From Streptomyces sp. PCS3-D2 (GTDB taxonomy: Bacteria > Actinomycetota > Actinomycetes > Streptomycetales > Streptomycetaceae), in assembly GCF_000612545.2 (NCBI RefSeq), contig NZ_CP097800.1, positions 2,911,001 through 2,975,000 on the forward strand: DNA of 64,000 bases, written 5' to 3'. The notes under the pieces were generated by a model that had not been told where the DNA came from, made no database searches, and was given only the letters and a program-made list of their open reading frames with translations. The translations under genes and the position numbers were made by a program. This document shows positions 1-8,668 of this stretch, in pieces; position 1 is the first letter of the stretch, and the number at the start of each line of letters is the position of its first letter.

Positions 1-648
1 GAGGTGGACTCGGCCGCCCCCGTCCTCGCGGTCACGAAGGCCGGCGTCACCCGGTCCTTCCCGCTGCCGCTGTCCGAGGCGGCCCGGATCCACGGTGCCC
101 GATGCGTCTCCGCCACGAAGCGGCTGCGCCTGCACGGCACGCTGGTCGCCGACCTGACGAGGACCCCCGACGGACCGCAGGTGCAGTTGGTGGAAGGGAT
201 CACCAAGCAGGCCCACGAGAAGCTGACGCGCACCGACCCCGCCCCGGCACCGGGCGGCCCGACCGCCGCCCGCATCGTGAACCCGAGCGGTGCCCGGCCG
301 ACGTTCGCGTACGAGACCCCGGGCGGGGAGCACCCCTTCGCCGACGCGCTCTTCCCGGAGCTGCCCGCGGGCTGCCCCGTCACCTACGCCTTCGAGGACG
401 AGGCCCCCGCTCCGGAGCCGGATGCCACGCCGTCCGGCGCAGCGGCCGCCGCCCCCTCGGCCACGCCGGCCGGGAAGCCGTCGCCCTCCACCGGCCCGGC
501 CGCGCCGGCCGCCCCCGAGGCGCAGGCCGCCGGTGAGGCCGCGGCCATGCCCCGGGGCGGTCTCGCCGCCGGCGCCGGTCTCGCCGCCGCGGCGGCCGGC
601 CTCGGTGCGGCCCTCCTCGCCCGCCGCCGCGGCCGCACCCCGCGCTGA
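1..648 (+). CDS. Surface-anchored hypothetical protein, 5' end probably cut by the window edge
   Basis: The reading frame is open to the first base. The first possible start is GTG at 4, but no signal peptide follows it, so the true start is probably upstream. About 130 residues of globular sequence with two cysteines lead into a Pro/Ala/Ser/Thr-rich stretch. A C-terminal hydrophobic segment (about residues 183-205) then ends in a basic Arg-rich tail. This is the usual layout of a Streptomyces secreted protein held in the membrane by its C-terminus. I recognise no catalytic motif. The LHGTLVADLTRTPDGP region vaguely recalls subtilisin-inhibitor-like proteins, but this is not strong enough to name it. 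Confidence 0.6.
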   Translation, partial: EVDSAAPVLAVTKAGVTRSFPLPLSEAARIHGARCVSATKRLRLHGTLVADLTRTPDGPQVQLVEGITKQAHEKLTRTDPAPAPGGPTAARIVNPSGARPTFAYETPGGEHPFADALFPELPAGCPVTYAFEDEAPAPEPDATPSGAAAAAPSATPAGKPSPSTGPAAPAAPEAQAAGEAAAMPRGGLAAGAGLAAAAAGLGAALLARRRGRTPR

Positions 649-769
649 CGGCCCGCCGGCGTGTCCCGCGGTCCCCCGGTCGCTCCGTCCGGCGGGCCGC
701 CGGCCCGGCGGCGCCTTCCCCCGTACGCCGCTCTCGTGGGCCGCGGGGGCGTGGGGCAGAATCGACCCC

Positions 770-1405
770 ATGAGCAGCCAGCAGCCGACCGATGAGCCGG
801 TCTACGACGACCGGGTCTACCGCTCCTCCATGGGCGTCGTTTCGGGGGTGCTGCTGCTCGCGCTGACGGCTTGGCTCTGCGGGGACGCCGTGCTGCGCGG
901 CTCGGGGAACACCCCGTGGATCGCGCTGGCGGCCGCGCTGTGCGCCGTACCCCTGATCGTGGCGTTCACGATCCGACCGGCCGTCTTCGCCAACGACGAC
1001 CGGATGCGCGTGCGGAACCCCTTCCGGATCATCGAGCTGCCCTGGGCCGCCGTGGACGCCGTGCGGTCCGGCTACTCGGCCGAGGTGCTGGCCGAGGGGT
1101 CGAAGTACCAGCTGTGGTCGGTGCCCGTCTCGCTGCGCGAGCGGAAGAAGGCCCACCGCCAGCGACTGCGCTACGAGGGGCTGCGCGACCGGGAGGAGCG
1201 TTCCCCGGGCGAGAAGCTCCGGGTCCCGGCCGAGCCGATGCGGGCCAGTGCGGACCGGATCGTCGACGAGCTCCAGAGGCTGGCCGAGCGGGGGGCCGAG
1301 CGGCCCGGCGCCCAGGGCGGCGTGCGCGTGCACTGGTCGTACGAGATCATCGCGCCCGCCGTGTCCGGCGCGCTGCTGCTGATCGTCCTGCTGGCCACCG
1401 GCTGA
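770..1405 (+). CDS. PH domain-containing membrane protein
   Basis: The protein has 211 residues from ATG 770. Two membrane segments (about 22-43 and 49-70) come first. A soluble domain beginning FANDDRMRVRNPFRIIELPW follows, which is the typical start of the bacterial PH-like (bPH_6) fold: a short statement of local protein frame followed by LPW. It continues through an Arg/Glu-rich loop to a final membrane helix (about 191-209). The family is common in actinobacteria, usually without a known ligand. The gene stands alone, 120 bp after the previous gene. Function is inferred from fold only. Confidence 0.75.
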   Translation: MSSQQPTDEPVYDDRVYRSSMGVVSGVLLLALTAWLCGDAVLRGSGNTPWIALAAALCAVPLIVAFTIRPAVFANDDRMRVRNPFRIIELPWAAVDAVRSGYSAEVLAEGSKYQLWSVPVSLRERKKAHRQRLRYEGLRDREERSPGEKLRVPAEPMRASADRIVDELQRLAERGAERPGAQGGVRVHWSYEIIAPAVSGALLLIVLLATG

Positions 1406-1503
1406 CCGGGGCCGGCGACGGGTGGCCGGGCAGCCGCGCACCGTGCCCGCCGCCACACCCCTCCGGCGGAACCGTGGCCGCCTGATGGTGCGTCCTCGCA
1501 GGT

Positions 1504-2082
1504 GTGCAGCGTATTGAGGCCGACGGCACCTCCGTCGGCGCCACCGCGATCCCCCTCCGTCTCCGACTCCTGTCCGGGGTCCTGCTCGCCGCCCATCTCC
1601 TGGTCGTCGGCTGGCTGACCCTGCGCCCCCTCGACGTTCCGTGGGCCGCCGCCGGCAATCTGACCCCGCTGGAGGGGATCAGGGCCGACCTCGTACTCGG
1701 CCCGCTGGAGGCCGCCCGGCGGATCGGGGAGGGGATCGCGCTGCTGGCCCCGCTGGGAGTGCTGGTACCGCTCGTCAGCGGACGGCTGTGGCTCTCGCGC
1801 CTGGCCCAGTGGTCCTCCCTGGTGCGGACCACCGCCGCGGGCGCGCTGGTTTCGATGAGCATCGAGATGCTGCAGAGCGGGGTCCCGGGCCGGGTCGTCG
1901 ACGTGGACTCGGTGCTGCTGAACACCCTCGGCGTGCTGCTGGCGCACGCGGCCGTCGTACCGGCGCTGCGGGCCCGGATGCGCCGCTCACACGCCGCTTA
2001 TCAGGGAGGGACCCCGAAGATTTCCAGGGTCGGGCTCGGCCCCTGGACCGACGTTCTGTCAGCGGTCCAGCGGGAGTATTGA
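1504..2082 (+). CDS. VanZ family membrane protein
   Basis: The protein has 192 residues. It contains the VanZ arrangement: a first membrane helix ending in LTLRPLDVPW, a loop, a helix with LLAPLGVLVPL, a further helix with the SMSIEMLQ motif, then GRVVDVDSVLLNTLGVLLA. The S-x-E-x-x-Q and D-x-x-D-x-x-L-N-T-L signatures are diagnostic of the family, named for the teicoplanin-resistance protein VanZ. The exact activity in Streptomyces is unknown. The start is taken as GTG 1504. About 35 residues after the last helix are polar and variable. It is followed 38 bp later by a PspC-domain gene. Confidence 0.75.
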   Translation: MQRIEADGTSVGATAIPLRLRLLSGVLLAAHLLVVGWLTLRPLDVPWAAAGNLTPLEGIRADLVLGPLEAARRIGEGIALLAPLGVLVPLVSGRLWLSRLAQWSSLVRTTAAGALVSMSIEMLQSGVPGRVVDVDSVLLNTLGVLLAHAAVVPALRARMRRSHAAYQGGTPKISRVGLGPWTDVLSAVQREY

Positions 2083-2120
2083 GTCATCGCAAGAAAGCGA
2101 TCCCGATGAAGGAGAACCTC

Positions 2121-2321
2121 ATGAGCGCCCTGGTCCGCCCCCGTGACGGCCGTTGGATCGGCGGAGTCTGCGCCGGACTCGCACGGCGTTTCGGCATTTC
2201 CGCGAACACGATGCGGGTCATCTTCGCCGTCTCGTGCCTGCTGCCCGGCCCGCAGTTCCTGATCTACATCGCACTGTGGGTGCTGCTGCCGAACGAGAAG
2301 CCGGCGTCGACCGCCTGGTAG
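2121..2321 (+). CDS. Small PspC domain-containing protein
   Basis: The protein has 66 residues. Start ATG 2121 is chosen because AAGGAG at 2109-2114 sits 6 nt before it; an in-frame ATG at 2106 lacks a site. The sequence is essentially one PspC domain: RPRDGRWIGGVCAGLARRFG, then a hydrophobic helix ending LIYIALWVLLPNE. PspC proteins take part in phage-shock or envelope-stress signalling, and single-domain versions are frequent in Streptomyces. It sits directly downstream of the VanZ-type gene, so the two may be co-transcribed. Confidence 0.8.
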   Translation: MSALVRPRDGRWIGGVCAGLARRFGISANTMRVIFAVSCLLPGPQFLIYIALWVLLPNEKPASTAW

Positions 2322-2330
2322 TGCGGCCGC

Positions 2331-3089
2331 TCAGCCGACCTGCCGGACCTTCTCCAGCTGCTTGTCCGTCACTTCCTGCGGCACCAGCACCTTCTGCTGG
2401 CCGCCCGCCACGTTGAGGGCCATCAGCCGTACGACGGTGTCGCCCTCGCGTACGACGAGCAGGTGGACCTGCGCGGAGACGCCCTGGCCGGCCGCGGTCG
2501 TGGTCCAGCTGACGCTCTCGTCACCACTGGTGCGGTAGTCGGCGGTGCGGACGTCGCGGTAGCTGCCGGTCTGCTGGTCGACCGTGGCGGAGAAGCCCGT
2601 GCCGCAGGCGGCGACGGCGGACTTGAGCCGGGCGATCAGCGCTTTGGCGTCGTTCGCGGAGTAGGAGCTGACGGAGGCGGAGACCGCGAGCCCCACCTGC
2701 TTCTGGGATCCGATGCCCCGGTTGACGGTCTCGCGCGCCGCGGGGTCCGGCTTGTCGCCCATGATGTCGGCCAGCGGCTGGCAGGCCTTCTTGTCGGCCT
2801 GCGGCTGGCCGTCCGGGGCGTTCGGATTCTTCCCCTGGGCGGAGATCTGGTAGCCGGGCAGGTCGCCCTGGGCAAGCGCGGACCGCTCCAGCGTGGTGCC
2901 GCCGGTCTTCTGCGGTGCCGATCCGGCCGGGTCCGGGGACGCCGCGGGGGCGCCGCCGGCGCCGCTCGCCGACCCCTTGGGGTCGGGGGACCTGCCCGTC
3001 GCGGGGGCTTCCGTACCGCTGCAGCCCACGGCGGCGAACAGCAGGGCGGGGACCAGTGCGACCAGTGTCGCTCGTGCCTTCATGCGCAT
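2331..3089 (-). CDS. Secreted lipoprotein of unknown function
   Basis: The protein has 252 residues from ATG 3089, with GAGG 9 nt upstream; ATG 3083 is an alternative. A basic N-terminus, a hydrophobic core and a lipobox ending AAVGC predict lipidation at the cysteine. A Gly/Pro/Ser linker rich in short polar residues follows, then a globular domain of about 180 residues with conserved-looking cysteines (KACQPLADI and VAACGTGF). The shape recalls the PknH-type extracellular sensor domain of actinobacteria, but I cannot confirm this. It is convergent with the PspC gene and only 10 bp away. Confidence 0.65.
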   Translation of the reverse strand: MRMKARATLVALVPALLFAAVGCSGTEAPATGRSPDPKGSASGAGGAPAASPDPAGSAPQKTGGTTLERSALAQGDLPGYQISAQGKNPNAPDGQPQADKKACQPLADIMGDKPDPAARETVNRGIGSQKQVGLAVSASVSSYSANDAKALIARLKSAVAACGTGFSATVDQQTGSYRDVRTADYRTSGDESVSWTTTAAGQGVSAQVHLLVVREGDTVVRLMALNVAGGQQKVLVPQEVTDKQLEKVRQVG

Positions 3090-3220
3090 GACCGAGAACC
3101 TCATACCCAGTGCGTCGGCGGGCAGTTGGTGGTGATCGTGGCACACCGCACGGCGGCCCACACACCTCTTCGAAGGAGCGTGCGACCGCCGCGCGTGCGT
3201 TCGTCCGTCTCGCGTCGGTG

Positions 3221-3469
3221 TCAGCCGTTGAGGGCGCCGGTGACCGGGCCCAGCAGACCGGTGACCGCGGCGGTGGGGTCGCTCGGCTGCCCCTCTTCCG
3301 CCTTCATCTGCTGCTGGCTGGTGACGCCCTCGAGCGCGCCGGTGGCGGTGCCGAGCGCGTCGGTGATGCCGATCGCGGGAACGGCGGCGGAGGCGGCACC
3401 GGCGGCGACGGCGGCGAGGGCGGCACCGGCGGCGGCGGCACCGAGGAACTTGGCAGCTGACTGCTTCAT
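3221..3469 (-). CDS. Small secreted Ala-rich protein
   Basis: The protein has 82 residues. A signal peptide is clear: MKQSAAKFLG, then an Ala/Val core, with a probable Ala-x-Ala cleavage near ASA/AVPAIG. The mature part is about 50 residues, rich in Gly, Ala and Thr, and contains the near-repeat TGALEGV...TGLLGPVTGALNG. It has no cysteine, so it is not a short chaplin. A GGA-type ribosome site lies about 9 nt upstream. It is separated from the lipoprotein gene by about 130 bp and probably has its own promoter. Function unknown. Confidence 0.6.
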   Translation of the reverse strand: MKQSAAKFLGAAAAGAALAAVAAGAASAAVPAIGITDALGTATGALEGVTSQQQMKAEEGQPSDPTAAVTGLLGPVTGALNG

Positions 3470-3554
3470 GAAAGGTATTCCTTGCGACGGGGAATTGAGC
3501 GGCTCCGCAAACTAGTCACTTCAAACCCCGGCCCGCAAACATCCTTTTATACGA

Positions 3555-3590
3555 GAAAGCGCCCGGAAATTGCCTCTCCCGGGCGCTTTC
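3555..3590. terminator. Hairpin between add and the small secreted gene
   Basis: A perfect 12-bp stem (GAAAGCGCCCGG at 3555-3566 pairing with 3579-3590) encloses a 12-nt loop. It lies just past the stop of add (3609) and most likely ends that transcript. Confidence 0.75.
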
Positions 3591-3608
3591 GGTACGTCAT
3601 GCCATGGC

Positions 3609-4757
3609 CTAGGCCGAGACAGAACCGCTGGTGGAGGCGGTCTGACGGAACAGCCACTCCGACTTCAGCTCCGCATAACCAGGCTTGATGACCTCATTGA
3701 TCATGGCCAGTCGTTCATCGAAAGGAATGAACGCGGACTTCATCGCATTGACGGTGAACCACTGCATGTCGTCCAGCGTGTAGCCGAAGGTGTCCACGAG
3801 GTGCTCGAACTCGCGGCTCATGCTGGTACCGCTCATCAGGCGGTTGTCGGTGTTGACCGTGAGCCTGAAGTGCAGCTTCCGCAGCAGGCCGATCGGGTGC
3901 TCGGCGTACGAGGCGGCCGCGGCCGTCTGCAGGTTCGAGGTCGGGCACATCTCCAGGGGGATGCGCTTGTCCCGGACGTAGCTGGCCAGGCGGCCCAGCG
4001 TGACCGAACCGTCCTCGGCGACCTCGATGTCGTCGATGATCTTCACGCCGTGGCCGAGGCGGTCGGCGCCGCACCACTGCAGGGCCTGCCAGATCGACGG
4101 CAGACCGAAGGCCTCCCCCGCGTGGATCGTGAAGTGGTTGTTCTCGCGCTTGAGGTACTCGAAGGCGTCGAGGTGGCGGGTGGGAGGGAACCCCGCCTCG
4201 GCGCCGGCGATGTCGAAGCCGACCACGCCGTTGTCGCGGTAGCGGTTGGCCAGCTCCGCGATCTCCAGCGCGCGGGCCGCGTGGCGCATCGCGGTCAGCA
4301 GGGCGCCGACGCGGATGCGGTGGCCGTTGGCCTTCGCGCGGCGCTCGCCCTCGCGGAAGCCGTCGTTCACGGCCTCGACGACCTCTTCGAGGGTCAGCCC
4401 GGCTTCCAGGTGCTGCTCGGGGGCGTAGCGGATCTCGGCGTACACGACGCCGTCCTCGGCCAGGTCCTCGGCGCACTCGGCGGCGACGCGGAAGAGAGCC
4501 GCCTTCGTCTGCATGACCGCGCAGGTGTGCGCGAAGGTCTCCAGGTAGCGCGGCAGGGAGCCGGAGTCGGCGGCCTCGCGGAACCAGATGCCGAGCTTGT
4601 CGGCGTCGGTCTCGGGGAGGCTCGCGTAGCCGACCTCGCGGGCCAGCTCGATGATGGTCCCGGGACGCAGTCCACCGTCGAGGTGATCGTGCAGGAGCAC
4701 CTTCGGGGAACGGCGGATCTGATCCGGGGTCGGCAGGTTGGGGGTCTCGCTCGTCAT
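3609..4757 (-). CDS. add: Adenosine deaminase
   Basis: The protein has 382 residues. It hydrolyses adenosine and deoxyadenosine to inosine and deoxyinosine in the cytosol. Visible family motifs, in order: [12 protein letters not shown] (metal-binding H-x-H), HAGEAFG (third metal His and catalytic Glu), [16 protein letters not shown] and VNTDNRLMS. The last keeps the metal-binding Asp; the following residue is Asn, where many homologues have Asp. A -10-like TAGAGT (4764-4769) lies 6 nt before the ATG, suggesting a leaderless transcript. The palindrome CTACGCGCGTAG lies just behind that box. The same palindrome controls the nucleoside transport locus, tying add to it. Confidence 0.97.
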   Translation of the reverse strand: MTSETPNLPTPDQIRRSPKVLLHDHLDGGLRPGTIIELAREVGYASLPETDADKLGIWFREAADSGSLPRYLETFAHTCAVMQTKAALFRVAAECAEDLAEDGVVYAEIRYAPEQHLEAGLTLEEVVEAVNDGFREGERRAKANGHRIRVGALLTAMRHAARALEIAELANRYRDNGVVGFDIAGAEAGFPPTRHLDAFEYLKRENNHFTIHAGEAFGLPSIWQALQWCGADRLGHGVKIIDDIEVAEDGSVTLGRLASYVRDKRIPLEMCPTSNLQTAAAASYAEHPIGLLRKLHFRLTVNTDNRLMSGTSMSREFEHLVDTFGYTLDDMQWFTVNAMKSAFIPFDERLAMINEVIKPGYAELKSEWLFRQTASTSGSVSA

Positions 4758-4772
4758 CTGCGCACTCTACTC

Positions 4773-4784
4773 CTACGCGCGTAG
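4773..4784. promoter_or_regulatory. Nucleoside-regulon palindrome at add promoter
   Basis: This is the perfect 12-bp palindrome CTACGCGCGTAG. It is 15 bp upstream of the add start and immediately behind a -10-like box, a good position for a repressor. The same or nearly the same site occurs before deoA, the ABC ATPase and the BMP lipoprotein gene. Confidence 0.75.
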
Positions 4785-4870
4785 AGCGTCGTGTCCCCGG
4801 CAGGCGTCGATATGTAACAGAGACCGCGCGGACGGATGGCGTACACCCGAGGGTCTGAGACTGTTCCGCC

Positions 4871-5605
4871 ATGGCACAGCATGCGCCGCCGGCGCGCGGG
4901 GCCCGCCTGGGGCGGGCAGCCGGCGCGAGAACCGGCTCGGGTTCGACGGAAAGCCCGGTCAACGGGGTGGTGCTCCTGCTTCCCGGAGCGTCCAGATTCT
5001 CCCCCGGCCCCCTGCGTCCGCTCGCGCGGGCGCTGGCCCGGGCCGGTGGTGCCGACGGCCTGGTCGCGCACACCGTCATCCACGGCGGGGAGTCGGCGCG
5101 GGAGGAGCAGGCACGCTGGGCGGCGGATGAGGCGGTGCGGCGGTACGGGGACGTGCCCGTGTGCCTGGCCGGCTACGGCGCCGGCGGCCTGGCCGCGCTG
5201 CGGGCGGCGGGGCACGGGGCGGTCAACTCGGTTCTGGCACTGGCCCCTTGCCTGGCCGAGGGAATGCCTGCGGACTCGCCCGAACCGGTGAAACAGCTGT
5301 CGGGGCGGCAGGTCCTGATCGTGCACGGCACCAACGACGCCCGCAGCGACCCGGAGAACTCCTTCCGGCTGGCGGAGCGGGCGAAGAAGGCGAACCGCTC
5401 GACCTGCCGGTTCGAGGTGCACTCGGACGGGCACGGACTGCGCGAGCACCAGGCGGAAGTGGTGGCGCTGGGCGTGGACTTCGTCCTCGGCGCGGTCTTC
5501 TCCGGGCGGTACTCGCGCCCCGTCACGGACGCCCTGGCCGCACCGCCGCCGCTGGGCCTGCGGATGCCGCTGGCCTCCGGCTTCGGGAGGTCGCTGCGCG
5601 GATGA
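4871..5605 (+). CDS. Alpha/beta-hydrolase-like protein without nucleophile serine
   Basis: The protein has 244 residues. The fold is indicated by VNGVVLLLPGASRFSPGP near residue 31, a nucleophile-elbow-like CLAGYGAGGLAAL, QVLIVHGTNDARSDP (the acid loop of dienelactone-hydrolase types) and SDGHGLREH (the histidine loop). The elbow reads G-Y-G-A-G where an active hydrolase has G-x-S-x-G. The nucleophile position is Gly, so the enzyme may be inactive or use another residue. It is divergent from add. A short basic N-terminus precedes the fold, so the start could lie further in. Confidence 0.7.
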   Translation: MAQHAPPARGARLGRAAGARTGSGSTESPVNGVVLLLPGASRFSPGPLRPLARALARAGGADGLVAHTVIHGGESAREEQARWAADEAVRRYGDVPVCLAGYGAGGLAALRAAGHGAVNSVLALAPCLAEGMPADSPEPVKQLSGRQVLIVHGTNDARSDPENSFRLAERAKKANRSTCRFEVHSDGHGLREHQAEVVALGVDFVLGAVFSGRYSRPVTDALAAPPPLGLRMPLASGFGRSLRG

Positions 5606-5653
5606 GGCGGCGGGGGGCGGCCCGGGACCGGGACGGGGCGGCACCGGCCCGGG

Positions 5654-5710
5654 GACGGGGCGGGACCGGCCAGGACGGGGCGGGACCGGCCAGGACGGGG
5701 CGGGACCGGT
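5654..5710. repeat. 20-bp tandem repeat, about 2.5 copies
   Basis: The unit CGGGACCGGCCAGGACGGGG is present at 5661-5680 and 5681-5700, with a partial third copy to 5710. It lies between the hydrolase-like gene and the cupin gene and is GC-only in character. No function is visible. Confidence 0.8.
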
Positions 5711-5790
5711 CGCGGCCCGCGAAGCGGGCTCCCGGCGTACCGTGAGAAGTGGACTCGGGGCACCCGCTCCCCTCCCGGAGGCGATCGGCC

Positions 5791-6159
5791 ATGGCCGCAA
5801 TCGACTGCAGGAACTTCGACGCGCCGGACGAGACCAGGCCGTTCGTCGGCGGCATGGGCAGGCTGGACCTGGTGGACACCGGGGACGGCGCCGTCGGACG
5901 GGCCGTCTTCCTGCCCGGCTGGAAGTGGTCGGAGCACGTCAAGCCGCTGGCCGGGACCGACAGCTGCCGGGCCGACCACACCGGGTACGTCGTGAGCGGC
6001 CGCATGAAGGTCGTCATGGACGGCGGCGAGAGCGCCGAATTCGGCCCCGGCGACTACATGCGCGTCCACCCCGGGCACGACGCCTGGGTCGTGGGCGACG
6101 AGGCCTGCGTGACGCTGGACTGGACCGGCTTCTCCGACTACGCGAAGCCGTCCGGCTGA
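5791..6159 (+). CDS. Cupin domain-containing protein
   Basis: The protein has 122 residues. Start ATG 5791 is chosen because GGAGG lies 9 nt upstream; an in-frame ATG at 5749 would add an unlikely N-terminus. The cupin core is visible: LPGWKWSEHVKPLAG, HTGYVVSGRMKVVMDGGES (motif 1 region), then FGPGDYMRVHPGHDAWVVGDE (motif 2). Histidines in both motifs could bind a metal. Single-domain cupins of this type are small enzymes or sensors, and I cannot name a substrate. It is flanked by unrelated genes. Confidence 0.8.
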   Translation: MAAIDCRNFDAPDETRPFVGGMGRLDLVDTGDGAVGRAVFLPGWKWSEHVKPLAGTDSCRADHTGYVVSGRMKVVMDGGESAEFGPGDYMRVHPGHDAWVVGDEACVTLDWTGFSDYAKPSG

Positions 6160-6397
6160 GCACCCCGGCCGGGACCGCACCGCACCGGGACCTCGCGCCG
6201 GTCCGCCCGTGCCCGCCGTTCCGCCCCCTCTCGGTCGGATGGCACGGATGGACCGACGCGTCCGCGTTCCCCCTTCACGCCGTGTCACCACTGTGCCTCC
6301 TCGGCATATGCCGAACGGGTCGTCCCAGGGGTCGTCTTGCCGCCTTGCGGGAATACGAGGGGTTTACAAACGACCCCAGGTCGGGACGAATGCGGAC
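6160..6397. other. Intergenic region with a 14-bp palindrome
   Basis: About 240 bp without a gene. The palindrome TCGGCATATGCCGA (6301-6314) is perfect and lies about 85 bp before the LuxR-type gene. It could be an operator of that regulator or part of its promoter. I see nothing else in this stretch. Confidence 0.4.
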
Positions 6398-7462
6398 ATG
6401 CCAGCCGAGGGAACCCGACCATCCGGGGCGGCGGCCGGGGCAGCCGGCGCGTCCGGGGAGCTGACCCCCGCCGCCCGGCGCCTGTACGCGTACGCCGTCG
6501 AACGGCACGCCTTCGACGCGGCCGAGGCCACCCGGGCGCTCGGCGTGCGCGCGGCCGCCGCGATCACCGAGCTGGCCGCCGCCCATCTGCTCCAGCGTGC
6601 GCCCGGCGGCGGCTCGGACCGGTGGAGCGCCGTGGCTCCGCGGGCGGCGGCGGCCCGGGCGCTGGCCCCGCTGGCCCTGCTCGTACGGGAGACGCACGAC
6701 GAGATGGACCGGCTGCGGGGGCGGCTGGAGGCACTGGTGCCGGCGTACGAGGCCGGGACCGCGCACCGCGACCCGAGCGGGGCGGGGCACCTGGAGCTGG
6801 TCACGGACCTCGGGGCCGTACGGGGGCTGATCGCGGAATTGGCCGCGGCGTGCGAGGTGGAGCTGCTGACCTCGCAGCCGGGCGGCGGCCGTCCGCCGGA
6901 GACCCTGGAGGAATCGATCGGGCGCGACGAGTCGCTGCTGACGCGCGGGGTCCGGATGCGGACGCTCTACCAGCACACGGCCCGGTACTCCCGGCCCACG
7001 GCGGCCTACGTGGAGCGGGTGACGGCGCTGGGCGCGCAGGTGCGGACGCTGGGCGACGGGCTGATGCGCATGCTCGTCTTCGACGGGCGGACCGGGCTGA
7101 TGGCGGTGCCGGACCGCAGCGGGGCGGCGTTGGTGGTCCGGGAGCCGAGCGTCGTGCACTTCATGACCGCCGCTTTCGAGCGTTCGTGGCTGGGCGCGGA
7201 GCCCTTCCCGACGTCGGTGGGCCCGGAGGAGGCGCGGTCGATCTCGGACGAGCTGCGGCAGACGATCGTGCGGCTGCTGTCGGAGGGGCTGGAGGACAAG
7301 GTGATCGCGCGCCGCCTCGGCATGTCGGAGCGGACGTGCCAGCGCCACATCGCGGAGATCATGCGGGCGGTGGGCGCCAAGTCCCGTTTCCAGGCGGGGT
7401 ACTTGCTGAGCCGCCCGATCGCCCCGACCGCCCCGGCCGCCACCCCGGCGGACGGGGCCTAG
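6398..7462 (+). CDS. LuxR-type helix-turn-helix transcriptional regulator
   Basis: The protein has 354 residues from ATG 6398. The N-terminus is winged-helix-like: TPAARRLYAYAVERHAFDAA, EATRALGVRAAAAI, then ELAAAHLLQR, as in TrmB-like regulators. A middle domain of about 180 residues contains RTLYQHTARYSRPTAAYVERV and LVFDGRTGLMAVPD, the phospholipase-D-like sensor region seen in this actinobacterial family. The C-terminus is a LuxR HTH: LLSEGLEDKVIARRLGMSER, TCQRHIAEIM. These proteins often control secondary metabolism or development. Target and ligand are unknown. Confidence 0.8.
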   Translation: MPAEGTRPSGAAAGAAGASGELTPAARRLYAYAVERHAFDAAEATRALGVRAAAAITELAAAHLLQRAPGGGSDRWSAVAPRAAAARALAPLALLVRETHDEMDRLRGRLEALVPAYEAGTAHRDPSGAGHLELVTDLGAVRGLIAELAAACEVELLTSQPGGGRPPETLEESIGRDESLLTRGVRMRTLYQHTARYSRPTAAYVERVTALGAQVRTLGDGLMRMLVFDGRTGLMAVPDRSGAALVVREPSVVHFMTAAFERSWLGAEPFPTSVGPEEARSISDELRQTIVRLLSEGLEDKVIARRLGMSERTCQRHIAEIMRAVGAKSRFQAGYLLSRPIAPTAPAATPADGA

Positions 7463-7534
7463 CGTGGCCCCGGCCCGCCGTACCGGTGGCGGTGGGCCTG
7501 CAGCCACGGCCACTTCCCAGCGGCGGGTGCCGGT

Positions 7535-7548
7535 CACCGGTACCGGTG
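7535..7548. terminator. Palindrome between convergent regulators
   Basis: CACCGGTACCGGTG is a perfect 14-bp palindrome between the stops of the LuxR-type gene (7462) and the convergent LysR-type gene (7604). It may act as a weak bidirectional terminator, but no T-run follows. Confidence 0.35.
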
Positions 7549-7603
7549 AGGTCTCCCCCGGCTCAACCCTGGTCATTCTGCCCTCCGGAGCAGGGCACGG
7601 CGA

Positions 7604-8575
7604 TCAGTTTTCGGGGTGGCCGCCCTCCTGCGGCGCGGGCGGTTCCAGTTCCGGGATGAGGCGTCCGCGGCGGGAGAGGAGGAAGCGTTTGAACGCGGCG
7701 ACCGGAGGGGTGTCGGGGTGGCCGTCGAGCCAGGCGACGCCGATCTCCCGGACCGCGCGGGGGGCGGTGACGTTCAGCTCGACCACTCCGGGCCGGGGCA
7801 CCGCGGGCGGCGGCAGCAGGGCCACGCCGAGGCCGGCGGCGACCAGGCCGCGCAGGGTCTCGGCCTCCTCGCCCTCGAAGGCGACGCGCGGGGTGAACCC
7901 GGCTTCCGCGCACAGGTCGTCGGTGATGCGGCGCAGGCCGTAGCCGGCCTCCAGGGTGACGAAGGTTTCCTCGGCGGCCTCGGCGAGGCGGATGCGCTTG
8001 CGGCCGGCGAGGCGGTGGTCGTCGGGGACCACCAGGCGCAGCCGCTGTTCGTCGAGGCGGCGGGTGGCGAGGTCGGGGGCGTCCGGAAGCGGGGAGGTGA
8101 GGCAGAGGTCGAGCTCGCCGGCGCGCAGCTTCTCCAGCATGGCCTCGCCGTAGTTCTGGACCAGGGAGAAGCGCACGCGCGGGTGGTCGGCGCGGAAGGC
8201 GCGGATGAGGCCGGGGACGGTCTCGGGGCCGAGGGTGTGCAGGAAGCCGAAGGCGACCTTGCCGTAGGCCGGGTCGGCGTCCTGCTGGACGGACTCGGCG
8301 GCGCGGGCGATGCCGTCCAGGGCCTGTTCCGCCGAGGCGAGGAAGGTGCGGCCCGCCGTGGTGAGGGCGACGGTGCGGCCCTTGCGGGCGAACAGGGAGA
8401 CGCCCAGGTCGTGTTCGAGGCGGACCATGGCCCGGGACAGGGTGGACTGCGGCACGCCGAGCTCCTGGGCGGCACGGGTGACGTGCTCGTGCCGGGCGAC
8501 GGCGGCGAAGTACGCCAGCCGGGGCGCCAGCAGGTGTGTCACCGCCGTGTCTTCTGCGTAACGGTTTGTCGACAT
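7604..8575 (-). CDS. LysR family transcriptional regulator
   Basis: The protein has 323 residues from ATG 8575. The LysR N-terminal HTH is plain: LAPRLAYFAAVARHEHVTRA, AQELGVPQSTLSRAMVRLEH, DLGVSLFARKGRTVALTTAG. A substrate-binding domain follows: FGFLHTLGPETVPGLIRAFR, ELDLCLTSPLPDAPDL, RLRLVVPDDHRLAGR, GLGVALLPPP. It is divergent from an MFS transporter with about 90 bp between starts, the classic arrangement in which the LysR protein controls its neighbour and itself. The ligand is probably a substrate of that transporter. An upstream in-frame extension to 8683 is possible but would run into the MFS promoter. Confidence 0.92.
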   Translation of the reverse strand: MSTNRYAEDTAVTHLLAPRLAYFAAVARHEHVTRAAQELGVPQSTLSRAMVRLEHDLGVSLFARKGRTVALTTAGRTFLASAEQALDGIARAAESVQQDADPAYGKVAFGFLHTLGPETVPGLIRAFRADHPRVRFSLVQNYGEAMLEKLRAGELDLCLTSPLPDAPDLATRRLDEQRLRLVVPDDHRLAGRKRIRLAEAAEETFVTLEAGYGLRRITDDLCAEAGFTPRVAFEGEEAETLRGLVAAGLGVALLPPPAVPRPGVVELNVTAPRAVREIGVAWLDGHPDTPPVAAFKRFLLSRRGRLIPELEPPAPQEGGHPEN

Positions 8576-8631
8576 CCGCATTCCTGACCTGGGCTGATGC
8601 AGCAGTGGATCGATTATCGCGATTCTGTGCA

Positions 8632-8661
8632 TTGGACGCATGAAAAGCCGAGGCCTACCGT
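8632..8661 (+). promoter_or_regulatory. Promoter of MFS gene, probably leaderless
   Basis: TTGGAC (8632-8637), an 18-nt spacer and TACCGT (8656-8661) make a good housekeeping promoter. Transcription would begin at about 8668, at or next to the ATG at 8669. The start codon has no ribosome-binding site. Confidence 0.55.
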
Positions 8662-8668
8662 CGATGGC

